Origin: Drosophila persimilis
Taxonomy: Eukaryota; Arthropoda; Insecta; Diptera; Drosophilidae
Length of the DNA: 64,000 nucleotides
Reading direction: 5' to 3'
Assembly: GCF_003286085.1 (NCBI RefSeq)
Contig: NW_020825289.1
Coordinates: 7,502,001-7,566,000 of the forward strand
Position 1 is the stretch's first letter; the number at the start of each line of letters is the position of its first letter. The translations under genes were made by a program, and so were the position numbers. The notes below the pieces were generated by a model that saw nothing but the letters and a program-made list of their open reading frames with translations, ran no database searches and was not told the origin of the DNA. Positions 24,841-38,500 of this stretch are shown one piece after another.

Positions 24841-27800
24841 GATGGATCAGGTAGGAGCCCAGCAGGCAGTGGGAACAATGGGACGAATGCTCCAAAGTTG
24901 GTGGAAATTATGTGTGCTTTTGAGCCCGGCCCAGTATATGGCCACGATAAGTAAGGTCTGGACTCCATAAACCATAAACCACTCTTATTGTATATCAATA
25001 AAGCCTCTAATGGTGTTTCTGAGATGGCCTTAAAGCAAGCAAAAACACACAGAACACAGACTCTCTATAAAGATACTTCTGGAGTGGAATCTTGGGATTA
25101 TCAAAAAGGCTAAGGATTGGAATGCGTAAAGCTTTTCTCTCTTTAAAAATAACTTAAGCACGTTTAATCCTATCCTCCCTTAGCTTCCGTTTCTGAAGCT
25201 CCCTTTTTGCACCTCATCTTTTGGACTGTCACCCACTGTGGCCCTCCCCATTGGGCACAGGCAAATGCCGTGTGGCTGGGCCACCACTTCGCTGGTGAAC
25301 TGATAGCTAAAGTGGGGAGCAGCCATAAAAAAGGAATAATTTGCCGTCGTAAATGCAATCGCATGCTGGACTTTTATATCCCTTTCGCATATCCTTTTCT
25401 GGCAAATGTACATTTGTTGGCGCCTCCATTTTCGGCAATGATGCCGCCTTTCTATACAAATGATGCACAGCATCATCATCCGGGGGCACCAACAAATTAC
25501 AACATATTGGATGCTGGGAGAACAGATCGTCATGTGCTCACAATTGGAAAACACATTAGGGGCCAAATCAAACACAAAAATTGAAATTGGTAATGTTACC
25601 GAACGGAGAGCGGACCTCGCCACTGAATGGTATGGGTAGGGGTAGCGGTGGGGGTAGGGGTAGGGGCATGGAAAGGAAAACTAAATCGATGTTCTCCTAA
25701 TGCCCAGCGGGTCATAAATTTTCCCGAATGCTGCCGTTGTTGATGATGCCGCCAGCATTCGAATGGCTGGCTGCTGGCGGGTATCGAGGGATGTAAAACC
25801 CTATACTTACTATACTTACGTATCATCAGCCAGTCAGGGGCGAGGTCTATCCAATGGCTGTGGTAGGGGAAGAGAGCTGGAGGCAGGGCCAGAGAGATTA
25901 CATGTGATGGAAGGAGGATGGGGATGGGATGGGTATGGAGGATGAGGATGCGATGATGAAGCAGCAAAATATCGAAAATGGACGTATAACACGCAATACT
26001 CAATGTCCGTCCATCATTGTATGGGTATTCGTGTGCGTGTGTGCTCGAGAGGCGTTCCAATCAGCCCCTATAAGCATCTGTGGCCTTACATGTATCTGTG
26101 TATCCGTGTATCCGCACAGTCAGAGTCGTCGTATCTAGCCAGCGGCAGCTGCAGCCAAGTGCTAATAATCTCATAGTTCTGGCCAAACAATCAATATAAA
26201 CAGATCCCCCAGAATGATGTCTACCTCCCTCCCCTTCCTGCACACACACACACACACAGTGAAAATTGAAAAGCGTATTTTCCAGCCATTCATCCATTTA
26301 TTATGCCCGTGTTCCTGCTGCTTGTAATCGTCGCATTAATGTAATCTGCCGCCACAAAAGAATCTCTCATCTCCCGTTTTTCTGTATCTTTTTTTTTGCG
26401 TGCCATTTGCCTGGCGGCGTTTTTCCCGTTTTTCTCCGCCTTTCCGCCGAGCTGATTTCAAATGCAAAACGTGGCTCGTGGTGTCTCCTTCGTTGGCTTT
26501 TTTGAGTTTTCAGATTTTTTGGCGTCCGCCTCCTGTCACGCGTCTGTGGGCGCCCAAGGGGGCGTCTCGTTGATGGCTGTTGATTTTTGACCTTATCTTT
26601 TAATATTCCCCAAACAGCGTGTCAAATGCTCACAATTTTTTAATCAATCCACTGCCAAATCGTGCCCAAGCTGGCACTGGGGGGACGGCATTCATATCAT
26701 TAGTTATCGATTAATAAGAACGATCATCTTTGACATGGTTTTCGGGGGCTCCGTCCGTTCCACACAGAGAGAAAGAGAAATGTGCGCTAAAATGTGCTAC
26801 GTTTTGTGCAACTTTTCCTTAAGCGTATAAACAGGTCCGTTGGAAATATAACCGGATCTTTTATAGTGCCCGAAACATATAATCGAACCCTATAATTGGG
26901 GATTGGGGATACCCTATTGTGCTCCTGGAACTGAAGGTGTCCCTAAAAGAGAGCTCACAAAATAATAAAACTCCACTAAATCCATTTTTAATATTATTTT
27001 CAAATATATTACAATTAATTTTAGTAATAAAAAATATATATTTGTATTTTGTTTCATTAATTAATAACAAACTCGTGCCCTGCCTTGAACCGATGATTCG
27101 CATTAGAAAGTTGCCGCGACTCTGTCGGATTCTGACCCACTTCCTCCTCCTCTGGAGCCCACAGCCATGGATCTGATGCAATTCCATTGGCAGATTTCTC
27201 GCCAGCATCCCCTCATCATCATCTGGGGTCTGCTAAGTTCTTGGTATGCTCTTCTGGCCAGAGGTATTCATAAGCAATTAGGCGGGACGTGGACGGCGAC
27301 GGCACCGACAGATCCATTTGCCCGCTCAACCAGCTGCTGCACTTTCACCGAAGATACGTACAGATATTGCAGGAAATTCGAGCATTTGCTGTGCGTTCTA
27401 GGAAAGGCAGAAAGAAGGCCCCATTAACAGCAATCAAATGGCAGACAACAGCACGCATGGGAGTCGAAGGGAGGGAGGGAGGCGAACAAATCCAGAACCA
27501 CAGCCACTTACATGTCATCGTCAGTTGTTACACGGAGGATGAGGATGAGGATGTGTGGCTGGGAATGAGGTTGTGGACACCAATCCAACCGGCACAACTG
27601 TCGTGAGTCAATGGCAGCCCTCGGATGAGCTCTAAGCCCTAAGCCGTAAGCCATAAGCCGCCCCGAGCGAGTCTCAACCCCTCGTTAGCACAGCGTGTAA
27701 ATCGTGTAAGTAGTATCTTCTCTCACACACATCCTGGGCACATCCCTGCACTTGCCACACAGATGCCACTCTGACACTCTGCAGCCATTTTGTCTGTCTG

Positions 27801-28792
27801 CGTCTGCGTCTGTGTCTGCCTCCCCCCACGACTCTCTTTTGTCTGCGTTAAGTGGATTTATGAGGATGTGGCAACATTTGTGGTTAAGTATCGGTTACAT
27901 GCCCATTGACAGGACATGATAAATGTTTTTCAATAACACATTTCCAGCTGCTTGCCGCTGGCCCCACTCCCCCTCGCTCTCGCCCAGAACTTTCGGCCAA
28001 AAGTTTCTGCGGAGCCCGGGCAAATTGCTCCATTTCGAAAATGAGCAAAAAGCACAAATTCTTTGGCAAATATCTTTATTGCAAAAACATTTCCAGCGAA
28101 GAAGAACTCCCCGGCAAGGAGCAGCACCACCATCATCGTCATCGTCAGCCAACAGACCAGAGAGCAGAGACCAGAGAAGATGCCAGGAGAAGTGGTCGGA
28201 ATGGTCTCTGGAACGATCGTTAGTTGGGGTTTCGGCCATGCTGAATTCCTGGCATCATTAAGTAAAACCAAAAGCAAACCGGCAGATACATAAGGGTCTC
28301 TCGGTCTCTCCCTCTCTGTCTCTCCCTCTTTGGCAGAGCCCCAGCCTCGAACTGGTTGAACAGGGTTTTGGGTTCTCAATCGGAATAGGAGTGGGAATGG
28401 GTATGGGTATGGGGTATGGGGAATGGGGAATGGGGGATCCTCGACTTCTACCTGCCTTGCATTTATTAAGCACCAAAAACACCACAAACACCCCACCGAA
28501 ACAAAACAAAACAGAACAGAACAGAACCGAGCCGAACCAAACCGATCCGAACAGAACAACACGTTCTTTTTTTTCGGGCTACAACTTCACTTGATTGGGG
28601 ACCTGGGATCGGGACTGCGGCCTCTGCCAGTGGCCATGGGAGCCATGGGATCTCTGGCCCGATCTCTGGCTGGGGCCTGAGAGCAGTGCGCGTGTGCAGC
28701 AAGCAAAACGCGAAAACGTTAATTAAGATTATGAAGTCATAAGAGCTGCGCCTGTATGGGTGTGTCTTCTCCCTCTCTACCACACATACGTG

Positions 28793-28820
28793 CACACACA
28801 CGTGTGTGTGTGTGTGTGTG
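28793..28820. repeat. (CA)n(TG)n palindromic microsatellite
   Basis: A CA tract runs directly into a GT tract through ACGT, making a perfect inverted repeat of at least 9 bp per arm (28793-28801 with 28802-28810), then further GT. Confidence 0.85.
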
Positions 28821-29489
28821 CGAGTGGATCCTTCTGGCTATGCTCTCCTTGGACCGGTTCTAGACGATGGTAGGCTCTGGTGCAGGCACGATGCGAGGAG
28901 GACCGACCGGCAAGCTGCACGATCTTCACGCGAGTTGATTTTTAAGTCAACAACTTGATTTTCCAGCAATAACAAGATTAAATTATTTAATTTTTTGCCT
29001 CATTTGGATCAAAGTGGTGAGTGGAACCGACTAGGCCGCTCTTTGATTTGCTGGAAGACTGAGAGACTGAGACTGAGAGACCCCTGGTCGCGGCCTAATG
29101 GCGTATTATAATTACGTCTCCGCTCTTGGACACATGCGCCCCCCAGAGCACCAAAGGAGGGGCAGGATAGGCAGGAGGGGCGAAGGAAGGCCAGGCCTGA
29201 CGCTGCTCCTGTCGCCTCTTAAGTGGCTTTTAATGCTAATGTATCGCTCGGTGCGGTTCGCTTCGGTTCTATGTCCCCAGACCAGATCCCCCTTCAACCT
29301 TCTACCTAATGAAGTGCCACGCCAAAGAGCTTTGCTCTCCTCTGGCAATATATAAAACTGAAACTCGTTTTGGCTGTTCCCCGTTCGCGTTCGCGTTTCG
29401 TTTCGAGTTTCCAATCAGATTCTGTTGCATTTTATGGCCGCATTATGATAAAGTTGTAAATGTTTCCGACCGATAGATGAACCCACCCG

Positions 29490-29560
29490 ATAGGCCATAA
29501 TTAACAGAGTGGAGAACCAGCCTAATTAACCAAAATTACAGCTAATTAGTGATTAGTTCT
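29490..29560. promoter_or_regulatory. Cluster of homeodomain-type TAATTA cores
   Basis: Within about 60 bp there are ATAATTAA (29497), CTAATTAA (29522), AAATTA (29533), CTAATTAG (29542) and GATTAG (29551). This spacing suits an Antp/En/Eve-class homeodomain cluster, but AT-rich DNA produces such cores often. Confidence 0.25.
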
Positions 29561-32500
29561 CCCTCTCACACCCACCCAAACCCCCCTATTGTGGTTCACG
29601 TGCACAAATTACCAATCCCAGTCCCGAATTTCCCGACATGATTTCCTAGGCACGCAAGCACCAACCCAAAGGTCTTTTGGGCAAAAGAATAATTAATAGT
29701 CCTTGGGGAGAGGGGCAAAAATAAGTTTAGAAATAGTTCCATAGTTCCTTAGTATCTTCTGATCAAGAAATCAAAGATTTGATATTCAGTTAGGGATAAT
29801 TGGGATAAACCAGAAACCACTTCATTCCATCAAATCCAAATAGATACAATATACACTCAGAGAATAAAGGCGTTGTACAAAGTAGCACACCCAAAAATAG
29901 TTAAATTGAATAGAATTCGTATGAATTTAAACATCTCTCTATTATATACTCAAATCTAGGGACGTCTAAAATAAGTTTAGATTAAATATATTCTAATCAA
30001 TACTAAAATGTAAGCGGAAAAACTAGCTCTTCTTTCTATATTGTCAGGACTTTTTTCCATCAGATCTATCGTATCTGCCTTAACTATATAGAGCCTCATC
30101 GAAACCTAATTGATGTGTAATTCCCTTCGTTTGTAGATGTTCATTGTCCATTCATTAGCTTCAAAGTTTCATTGGGTCTGGGAGTGAGGGATTCCACGAA
30201 TAATTAGCATTCCCTTGGACCCTTCCTCCTTCCCCCCCTCCCCAGGGGATGTTGGCTATAATTAACGCTAACTATATAGCCTCATTGGTTGCCATAGGCC
30301 TGGTTAACCCTACGTACAAGGGCGCGCCGCATTCCATTCCTCATCAACCCCCAGTGCACACGCACACACACACACACAGACACGCACACTGCGGGAAATG
30401 GCGTCGGTGTTGGCATTCGCTAAATGCTGCCATGCGCTTCCGTTTCGTGTCCGACGGCCATGTTGATTAGGTCCCTGCGGAGGGTTCCGTTCCTCCAGGT
30501 TCGGGAGGTCCTTGGACTATTTTAATTACTCGAAATGCAGCAGCAGGAGGTGACAGGAATAATTAGGCGTCCGGTCCAATGTCCAACGTCCAATGGATGG
30601 AACTTTACGAGTCACGGGGCAGCTTGTCCGATTCCCAGGTGCAACCCCGCATTAAAAGTCGCTAATGGAAATATAACTGAAAAGAGTTGTGCCCCGATAT
30701 CCCTGCATATTAATTGCAGTTGTCTCCTTCGCGCATTGCGTGCTTCCTACGCGTTCCCCTGTCCGGGCTGGGGCTCGAATTGCGGTTTCATTCGCTTAAT
30801 GCCACTCCTCCTCGGCCCACACCGTGGCAGCCCTGTGGGTGGACGTGGAGTCCACGGGGGGCGTGGACTTGGCCACAGTTCGAAAAGTTTAAACTCTCAA
30901 CTTAACCTCAGAAGGAGTCCCCTTCGACTTTTCCTTCCTGCCGCCTCCAAAGAATGGACAACTGACAGCCAAGGGGAGGCCAATGGGGCACGCCTATTTG
31001 CTTTTCATTTTCTAATTGAATGGAAAACCTGACAGCTGCTGAAGTCATTCACGGCCTAAGTGGAATATTAGAAGTACATAAACTTCAAAGGTAACAAGAG
31101 TTTAAAGAGAGTGTTTTGACCATCACATTCTCGAAGCCCAAAATTGCAAAGTTCTGGCTGTTCTTTATTTCTGTTACACGAAACTTGGAAAATATATCAT
31201 TAGCTACACTAATTCGTAGATAAAAATTACCTTTTTAAACAAAATTTGCCTTAAATTTCGTAAGCCTCATCAGAAAAACTGAATCATTTTTCAGTGGTCA
31301 TCCCCCGAAACAGAACAACAGAACAATTTCATTTTATAAATGCCCCCAAATTAGGGAAATGTTTTGATCGTATCTCCCTCTGAAAACTGAACCAAATTCA
31401 AGTTTAATTTTCCGCCTCTAATAGATTGCTACCCACGCAGATGATGATGATGATGATGGTGATGGTGGATGATTGTTTAATATACACGTAGTTTTTCCAC
31501 CAACCAAAAAACTTTCCATCCACGTACCATTCCCGCTGTGACTCCCTATCGTTCCCATCCCCCCACACAGACACACACACCCACGGCAATAACATATATT
31601 TAAACTAATAACTGAATTAATTAAAATCTCATTTTTATATGGGAGGGGAAGAACCAGGAAGCAGGAAGGTGGGAGAGTGGAGAGAGCGAGGCGAAGCCAC
31701 CATTTTTTGGGGGTTCTTTGGCTAATTAATTTTAGCCCTAATAACAGGGTCTACCCCTGCAAGCAGGGCCGTAATTAAAAGTCCAAACCCAACACAACTT
31801 TTACGACACTTGATTAGGGTCACACACAGCGCCATTCCCTCCACTCCCCCCGTTCCCTTGGTGGAGTACCCCGTGGGTAATAGGCATTGCTGAGTGCCCC
31901 GCTCAGACCCGGCCATAATTAATTCAATCTGTGCACTTACACGCTTATCACCCAATCCCAAGCCCAAGCACCACCCCGCTCCCACTCCCCCACTCCCCCA
32001 CAGCCACACCCAATCCCAAGGCAAACAAGGAACAGAACCCAAATCTCCACGAGGAGGAGTTCGGTGTCGAGGGCGTTGTTTTGTCATGATTTTTAATTAA
32101 CTTAAAATCAACCCGAATCCCCTTTGCTGCAGCCACAGCCACAGACAGAGTCCTCCATCCTGAGGGGGCCCTGTGCATAATTAGATTACGGCCTTATCGT
32201 CCTCGCAGGATCTTCGTTCAGCTCGTTTCGTGCACAGCCGTGACATTTTCACGCAATTGTCGAGTTGTTGGAGCTGCTGCGGTTATCCCAGAGTCAGGCC
32301 GGGACCGGGGGGACTAAGGGACCGAGTGGATGGCAGACCGAGTTTATTTACACATGCTGGCGTCAGATAATAAATTGCCGGGACCCAGACCCGGAACCGG
32401 CTCCGCCCACGCACTTTACCGGCGACTTCCAAATGAACAACAAGGAACAAGGATAATAAAACGATTTCCGCAACGTGCCATAAAATCCCTCCAGCAATTC

Positions 32501-35500
32501 AATTCAATCTACACGTGGAGCACTCTCCCAAGGGGGTGGCTGGGAGGTTGAGGAGGGGGGGATTTGATCTTTGGGCAACGTCAATTTGTAGTAAAAACAC
32601 GCGCGGTTTTATTATTCCATCAGCTCCAACAGCAACGAAAGGAAAAACCAGATAGAAAGCAGAAGGAAAGCCAAAGGGAAAAGCATAAACGAGGGGTTGG
32701 TACGACCACCCCATCATCATCATCACCACAGATGGGCCTCGGAGTGGGATGGATCTGGATGGAATACCACCACTCCCTTGTGTGCCATCAGCAAATTAGA
32801 AACGTTTAGACAACCACCCAAAGAGAGAGAGACAGAGAAGATAAAGAGAGAGGCAAAGACATGCCCAAGGGTTGTTTCCTGCGCCCTTGGCATTGCGGCG
32901 GATTGAGTGCCCGTAATTCTGGCCATATTGCTCGTAAAATGCGTACAAAAAGCAGAGCAAAAACCTTGTAAAGGGCTTTATTGAATTGAATTTTAATTGA
33001 AAGACATGTCGGTGAATATATTTCCCCAAGGGGACTTCAAGGGCGGCCTGATCGCCCAATAACTGAAGGATAATCCACTGACTAGGTCTCGTATCTGGCC
33101 TCCTTCGGCATGAGTTGATTCATAAAGCTAGCTCTCCCATGATCCGCCTTATATAGCGGGGCCATATTATCATAACTGCGCACTGACCGAGTTCTTGTGG
33201 CTTTCCGCTGGGGAGAGATCAGCGATTAACCCAAACATGCCCGGCATGCGACAAATGGAACACACTCCCAGAGACAGAGCCAGAGACAGAGACAGAGCCA
33301 GAAGTGATCTAACATCCCCAGGTAAAACCAACTCCAGCTCCAAAACACTCCTTATAGGGACACCCATCAGTGTCAGGTTATGAGGCGGCAGAAGAGAACG
33401 GGGTGGAGGCAACTCCATCGATAACCAGTGTAATTATGAATGATTATGCGCATGTGCGATGATCATGTAACCCACTACGGGTGCCCCCTACCCCCGCAGT
33501 CCGACCAACCATCGATCCACTCCTCTGAGTCCATCATCCCCCCCTGATGAGCTGTCAATATTGACAGTCGAGTGGCATTGTCAGCCCGACAATTGATGAC
33601 AATTATTTTATTATGGCCGCGTCGCCGCCGGTCCGGTCGATGCGGGGACAACATGCCAAACAACTTGTTAACTTGGCCACATTGCTGCTGCCATTTGGGG
33701 CCGCGAGCGTTTTACAAGTGCCAACATACTTGCAACTCCCCTGATTAGTCCCGGCCAGCAGTGCTCTTTGAAGGCCCACCCAAAGCGCCAATTGTCCATA
33801 ACAGCAGTCCACAGACAGCAGCAATATGGCACTACAATGATCTCTTTGCACACGCAACGGCTTGGCAGCAGAAGTCAAAGAAGTCGAAGAAGTCCTTTCA
33901 GCCTTTCAGGATATCTGTCCAAATATTTACACACAAGCAAACACACACACACACACGCAGGCAGGTCAATGCGGCCAAAATCAAAGGCTGCCCGAGTTAT
34001 TTTGTCAACTCACAAATTGAGCCGAGCATTGGCTCATCCTTTTGTCAACGGCCCTGCTGCTCGGGGTGGGTAGGTCTTATCCTGTGAGCCTTATTTATGA
34101 GCCCGATCGAGATCTAAGCCACCGCCGCTGCCCACCCGCATTGCCCAGGGCCGCTGTGGGGGCAGCGTGAGAAGATTCAGTTCCAGGAATCAGCAATCGA
34201 AATCTTCCTTGACTCTCTGCTGAATTTTAGAAAGCTTTTATTGGAATCAGGATCCTGCCGCTCACTGATCGAAACTCTAAAACTTGGAGCCTTCAAAGCT
34301 TGCATGTTTTTCCAATCCATCCAATCCTCCACCCCTCCTTGGCCTTCGCGACTCACGCCTTCAGACTGCATCATTTTTTCACTTAAGCAATTTTCTCGAA
34401 GGCATCTCGTGTCCGAAGGCAATCAAAAGCATTACACCCCAGTCGAAAGGGGGCGTAACTCACTCACCATAAAAGAAAACGAAAAAATGTTTAAACAGCA
34501 GAGTTAAAGTTGAAATTGCAATTTGGGTGGACTGGTGGGACTGGGGGGACTGGGGAGAGAGTCGAGGAACATGATTATGAAAACCTAATAAAGCAACAAA
34601 ATTTCATTTCTTAATAACAAGCGATCGGGGGGGATCATCATCTGGCGATGGTTTCTCTTGTGCGCCGTTTTTGGGGAATTTAAACTTATTAACCTTTTGG
34701 TCGAATGGAAAATCAACAAGATGATTGCAGTGGCAGCCCCTTACCAGAGGGGAGAGTGGAGCGGAGGTTTAGTTAAAGGTTTCCTGAGGAATTCCCCCGA
34801 AATCCACACTATCCTTAGCCTCCATGTGGCTACCTAGTCAACAGGGCTTTGGGTTACAAAAGATTTTTCACAGCTCAACACAAATTACGGGCAATAAATT
34901 TGGTGTCAGAGTGCCGAAAACGAAAACGAAACAGAAACTCCGCAGAAGCCCGAGGAAGCAGCAGCCAGAAAGCGACAGAAACCAGGCAGACTAATGTTTT
35001 AACAAGCCGAGAAACAAGCCCAACTATTGACTCCATGCAGCAAGTTGGCCAAAAGTCAACCTAACCCCGGGCCCACTCGCACAGCAGATTCGAGGGAGAT
35101 CCGGAGAGCATGGTTTTGGGTTTTCGTTGGGTCTCTAGCCCAGGCCATTAGCCATAGCGCTACAACGCTACAACGCTACAACAACTACAACAACAGCGAC
35201 AACAACTTTGGGCCACGACATTTGACAACGCTAATAAATGTGCTGAATTTCATATTTATGGCTTCATAATTCCATAACAGCCACAGCCACAGCCACAGCC
35301 AAGAGCCCCAGCAAATGGCAGGAGGAGAGGCCGAAGTTGGCTCGAATGCCGCACCGCACACATTTGTCCAAGGAGAGTCCTACTACGCGAGCATACTAGA
35401 AGCTGCAGAGCAGCTCCAACTCCTGATCCTCCCTGCCTCTGCCTCTGCCTCCGCCCGTGCCCCTGCCTCTGCCTATAGCTTTGGGTTGACTCAGGGGCCC

Positions 35501-38500
35501 GGCCTGGTTGCGGTTTCTGGCTTGCTCACAGCCAGGCGTCTCGTCTCTCACAATAAACGCCAATTAAAGTCGCATAACACATGGCTTTATGGGCAAATAT
35601 GGCGGAGTGTGGAGAGTCATTGGGTTCCAGACGGTAGGTGGTAGGCGGGCGGCCGGTCGGATAGTCGGACGGTCGGGCAGAAACAGGGCGCAGACAGGCG
35701 ACATTTGTTAATGTTCGGCATTTGCCGGTATATGGCGGCTCACGTGAGCATAAATCAAAGAGATTAATCGAACATGGCTCAATTGCCAATGAACATGGCA
35801 ACAAGACCAGGCGGAAGGAGGGATTGCAGCCGCCAGGAGGGAGGGCGGTTGACATTTTCCACTGACTCATGGATCACAGGATGAGCTCATGCTAGGAGTC
35901 ACTGGGAACCACTTTTGAAAGCGAAATGGAAGCAGCACAAACCCGTTTCCAGCAAATAATAATACAATTTTCCGTCATAAAAAATGAAAATGTACCCCGT
36001 ACCGTTTTGAGTACCCAAAAAAAGGGTAAACATTATATAGTTAAACGCTTGACCAGCCCCATTTCCAACGCAGTTCACCCTGCTACGATCCACCAGCACC
36101 GGCAATCAGCCGGCACAAGGTGATTCCTTATAATTACAGTCGCGTCCAGAGCGATCGCAGTCAGGCAGACGTGTAATCACAATGGACAGAGCCAGAGCCA
36201 GAGCCAGACGGGGAGTGCGAGGAGTCCCAGTCCAGACCATGGCCATTGCCATAATTTGCTTTTCTGCCATTTTGGCCCAGACGCAGACACAGACGCAAAA
36301 GGAGCAGGAGGAGCAGGAGTAGCAGGAGAAGGGCAAGCCAAACTCAAACTGATAATTTTGATTTACAACATGCCAGTTATTATTTATAACTTACTTAGGC
36401 CCAAAGAAGACTTAGCCATTCCATTTAAAGCGAGCCTCCTTCGTACCTTTGTCTGCATCGCCAGGGGATGGGGCTGGACCTGGAGCTGCAGCTGTAGCTG
36501 TGGCTGTGGCTGGAGCCTCCGCCTCATCTTTGTAGAACCATCTTCGTAGCTGGATCTCGCCTCGACTCTCGACTCTCGCCAATTCTCCGCCCATTCACGT
36601 TCCCCTGTCTCACGTTCTGACCGCGAGCATTTCGATTCCGCAAATGGTGCCCGGGACCCCGATAGCATATGGCTCAGCCAGCGCCAGGAAATAACTTACT
36701 TTTGTGCAGCCCAGCCCCCAAGCTGGAGACGGGGATCCATATGCGAAATATAATTGGATACGCCAAAAATGGTTAGAAATACTCAATTAGACTCTGGGAA
36801 TCCTTCATTGAAATCGCGAAGAATTGCTAAGAAGCATATTTTCCAGAGTCCCACGCACATCTCTAATGGAAAAAGAGATCTGTAGATTGCAAATAGCACT
36901 TTAAATTGATATTAGAGAGGATAGATGATTGTTGAGAAATGGTTTTTAAAGTATTTTGTTTATATTTAAATACCACATTCAAAGATGAATTATAAATTGG
37001 TAATGAATTCTACCAAGGTATACAGAATTTCCTACCGATTTTAACCCGTAGAAACAGCAATTTGAACATTTTGTGTGTTAGTGGGTGTTACAATGCCAGC
37101 AGGACGAAAGGGATCAGCAATAAACATGCGATATCCAACAAAATAACGAAAATGTGCGTGTGAGCATGTCGTAATTGGGGGAATCTCAATCACAAGAGGC
37201 GCAAGATGAATGAAACCACAACTACATCTAGCATTTACATACACTTTACAAATATTGAATACTTCGCTCACCCGAAAATTATTCTCAATGGGGGGAGATC
37301 TTTTGGGAACAGTCAGTATATATTCTCAGATGCCCTATACTCCTACTTGGTGTATCTTCAATTGAACCTTCATTGCCTTCTCGCGATGCTCAGAATTAGT
37401 CCGAATCATGGTTAATATAATAATTATATATTAACTCAGATGCCCGCATTCCATACCATACTCGCCTACGTTCCTCCCCCAAGAACGATCTCAAAAGTTG
37501 AACAAAAATACTGCCTCCTCGAAAGATATAAATTGAAAATGATAAAACAATATTGAGACTAATATTTGTTAATGAACCCGCAGATGGCAGTTCACTGGGA
37601 AAGAAGCACAGACATATGTACATATGGGGTGATGGGGATGCCGAGGTTTGGGCAAGCGGAGGAACAATAATCGATTGAAATCAGAGTGTAAATTGCCGGT
37701 CGATGGCAATTGCCAAGGCCAAAGCTGTTGCCAATCAGTGGAGAGCACAAATGGCAGGCACTTAATTGTCTCAACCAGATACATCAATAGATACAGATAC
37801 AGATACTCGTACTGCTGCAGCGATAGAGATGCCATAACTCCGGCGACTGGTCAAGTGTGAGTGAGCATGGCGGCTCTTTGCGGTTCATTAAGTTAATTAA
37901 ACGCACACAGATGGACATGGACATGGACGTGGACGTGGACATGGACATGGACACGACGCAATTGGAGTTACAGCCATCATCATTAAAAACCGAATTGAAT
38001 CGAATCGAATCGAACCGAATGGAGAGGGGCAACTGGAACTCCAGCTGAGGCTGACCAATAAAGTTGTACCCCATTAGCGGCTGTATCTATTGTATCTACT
38101 GTGCACACATCCAGAGGGAGTGGGAGTGGGAGTTGGAGTGGGAGCGTGTGAGCGAAGGCTGATCTGATGACTGGCAGTACCCCCGATGGACCGAACCGCC
38201 AACCCATCCGTTGGCTAATTAAAACAATTGCGCTAAAATGCGTTCAGCGTCACTTCAAATGCAGCAAATCAAAATCGAAACACAACCCGCTCCCCCATCG
38301 TCATCCATCTTGGCCAAGTCTTGGATCATTAAAGCCAATTACAATTAACAATTGAGTGCGAGTGCGAGTGCGAGTCCGAGTGGGAATTGTCGAGCGTTTG
38401 GCGGATTTTGCAATTGTATTTCAATGTTCAGGCCTCCGTCTAAGCGTTAATTAATTGCATTCGGCCAAAGAGCTAAAGTTGTATCTGTATCTGGCACTCG

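Larger units (their letters stand above)
22201..29460. other. Gene-free intergenic DNA
   Basis: No coding region could be supported. Includes CT-rich runs at 22645-22670 and 28300-28335, a (GGT)n tract at 24083-24103, a GAGA run at 24811-24832, AT-rich DNA at 26950-27065, a GGGTAT/GGGAAT array at 28386-28437 and a CA/TG palindrome at 28793-28820. Confidence 0.55.
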
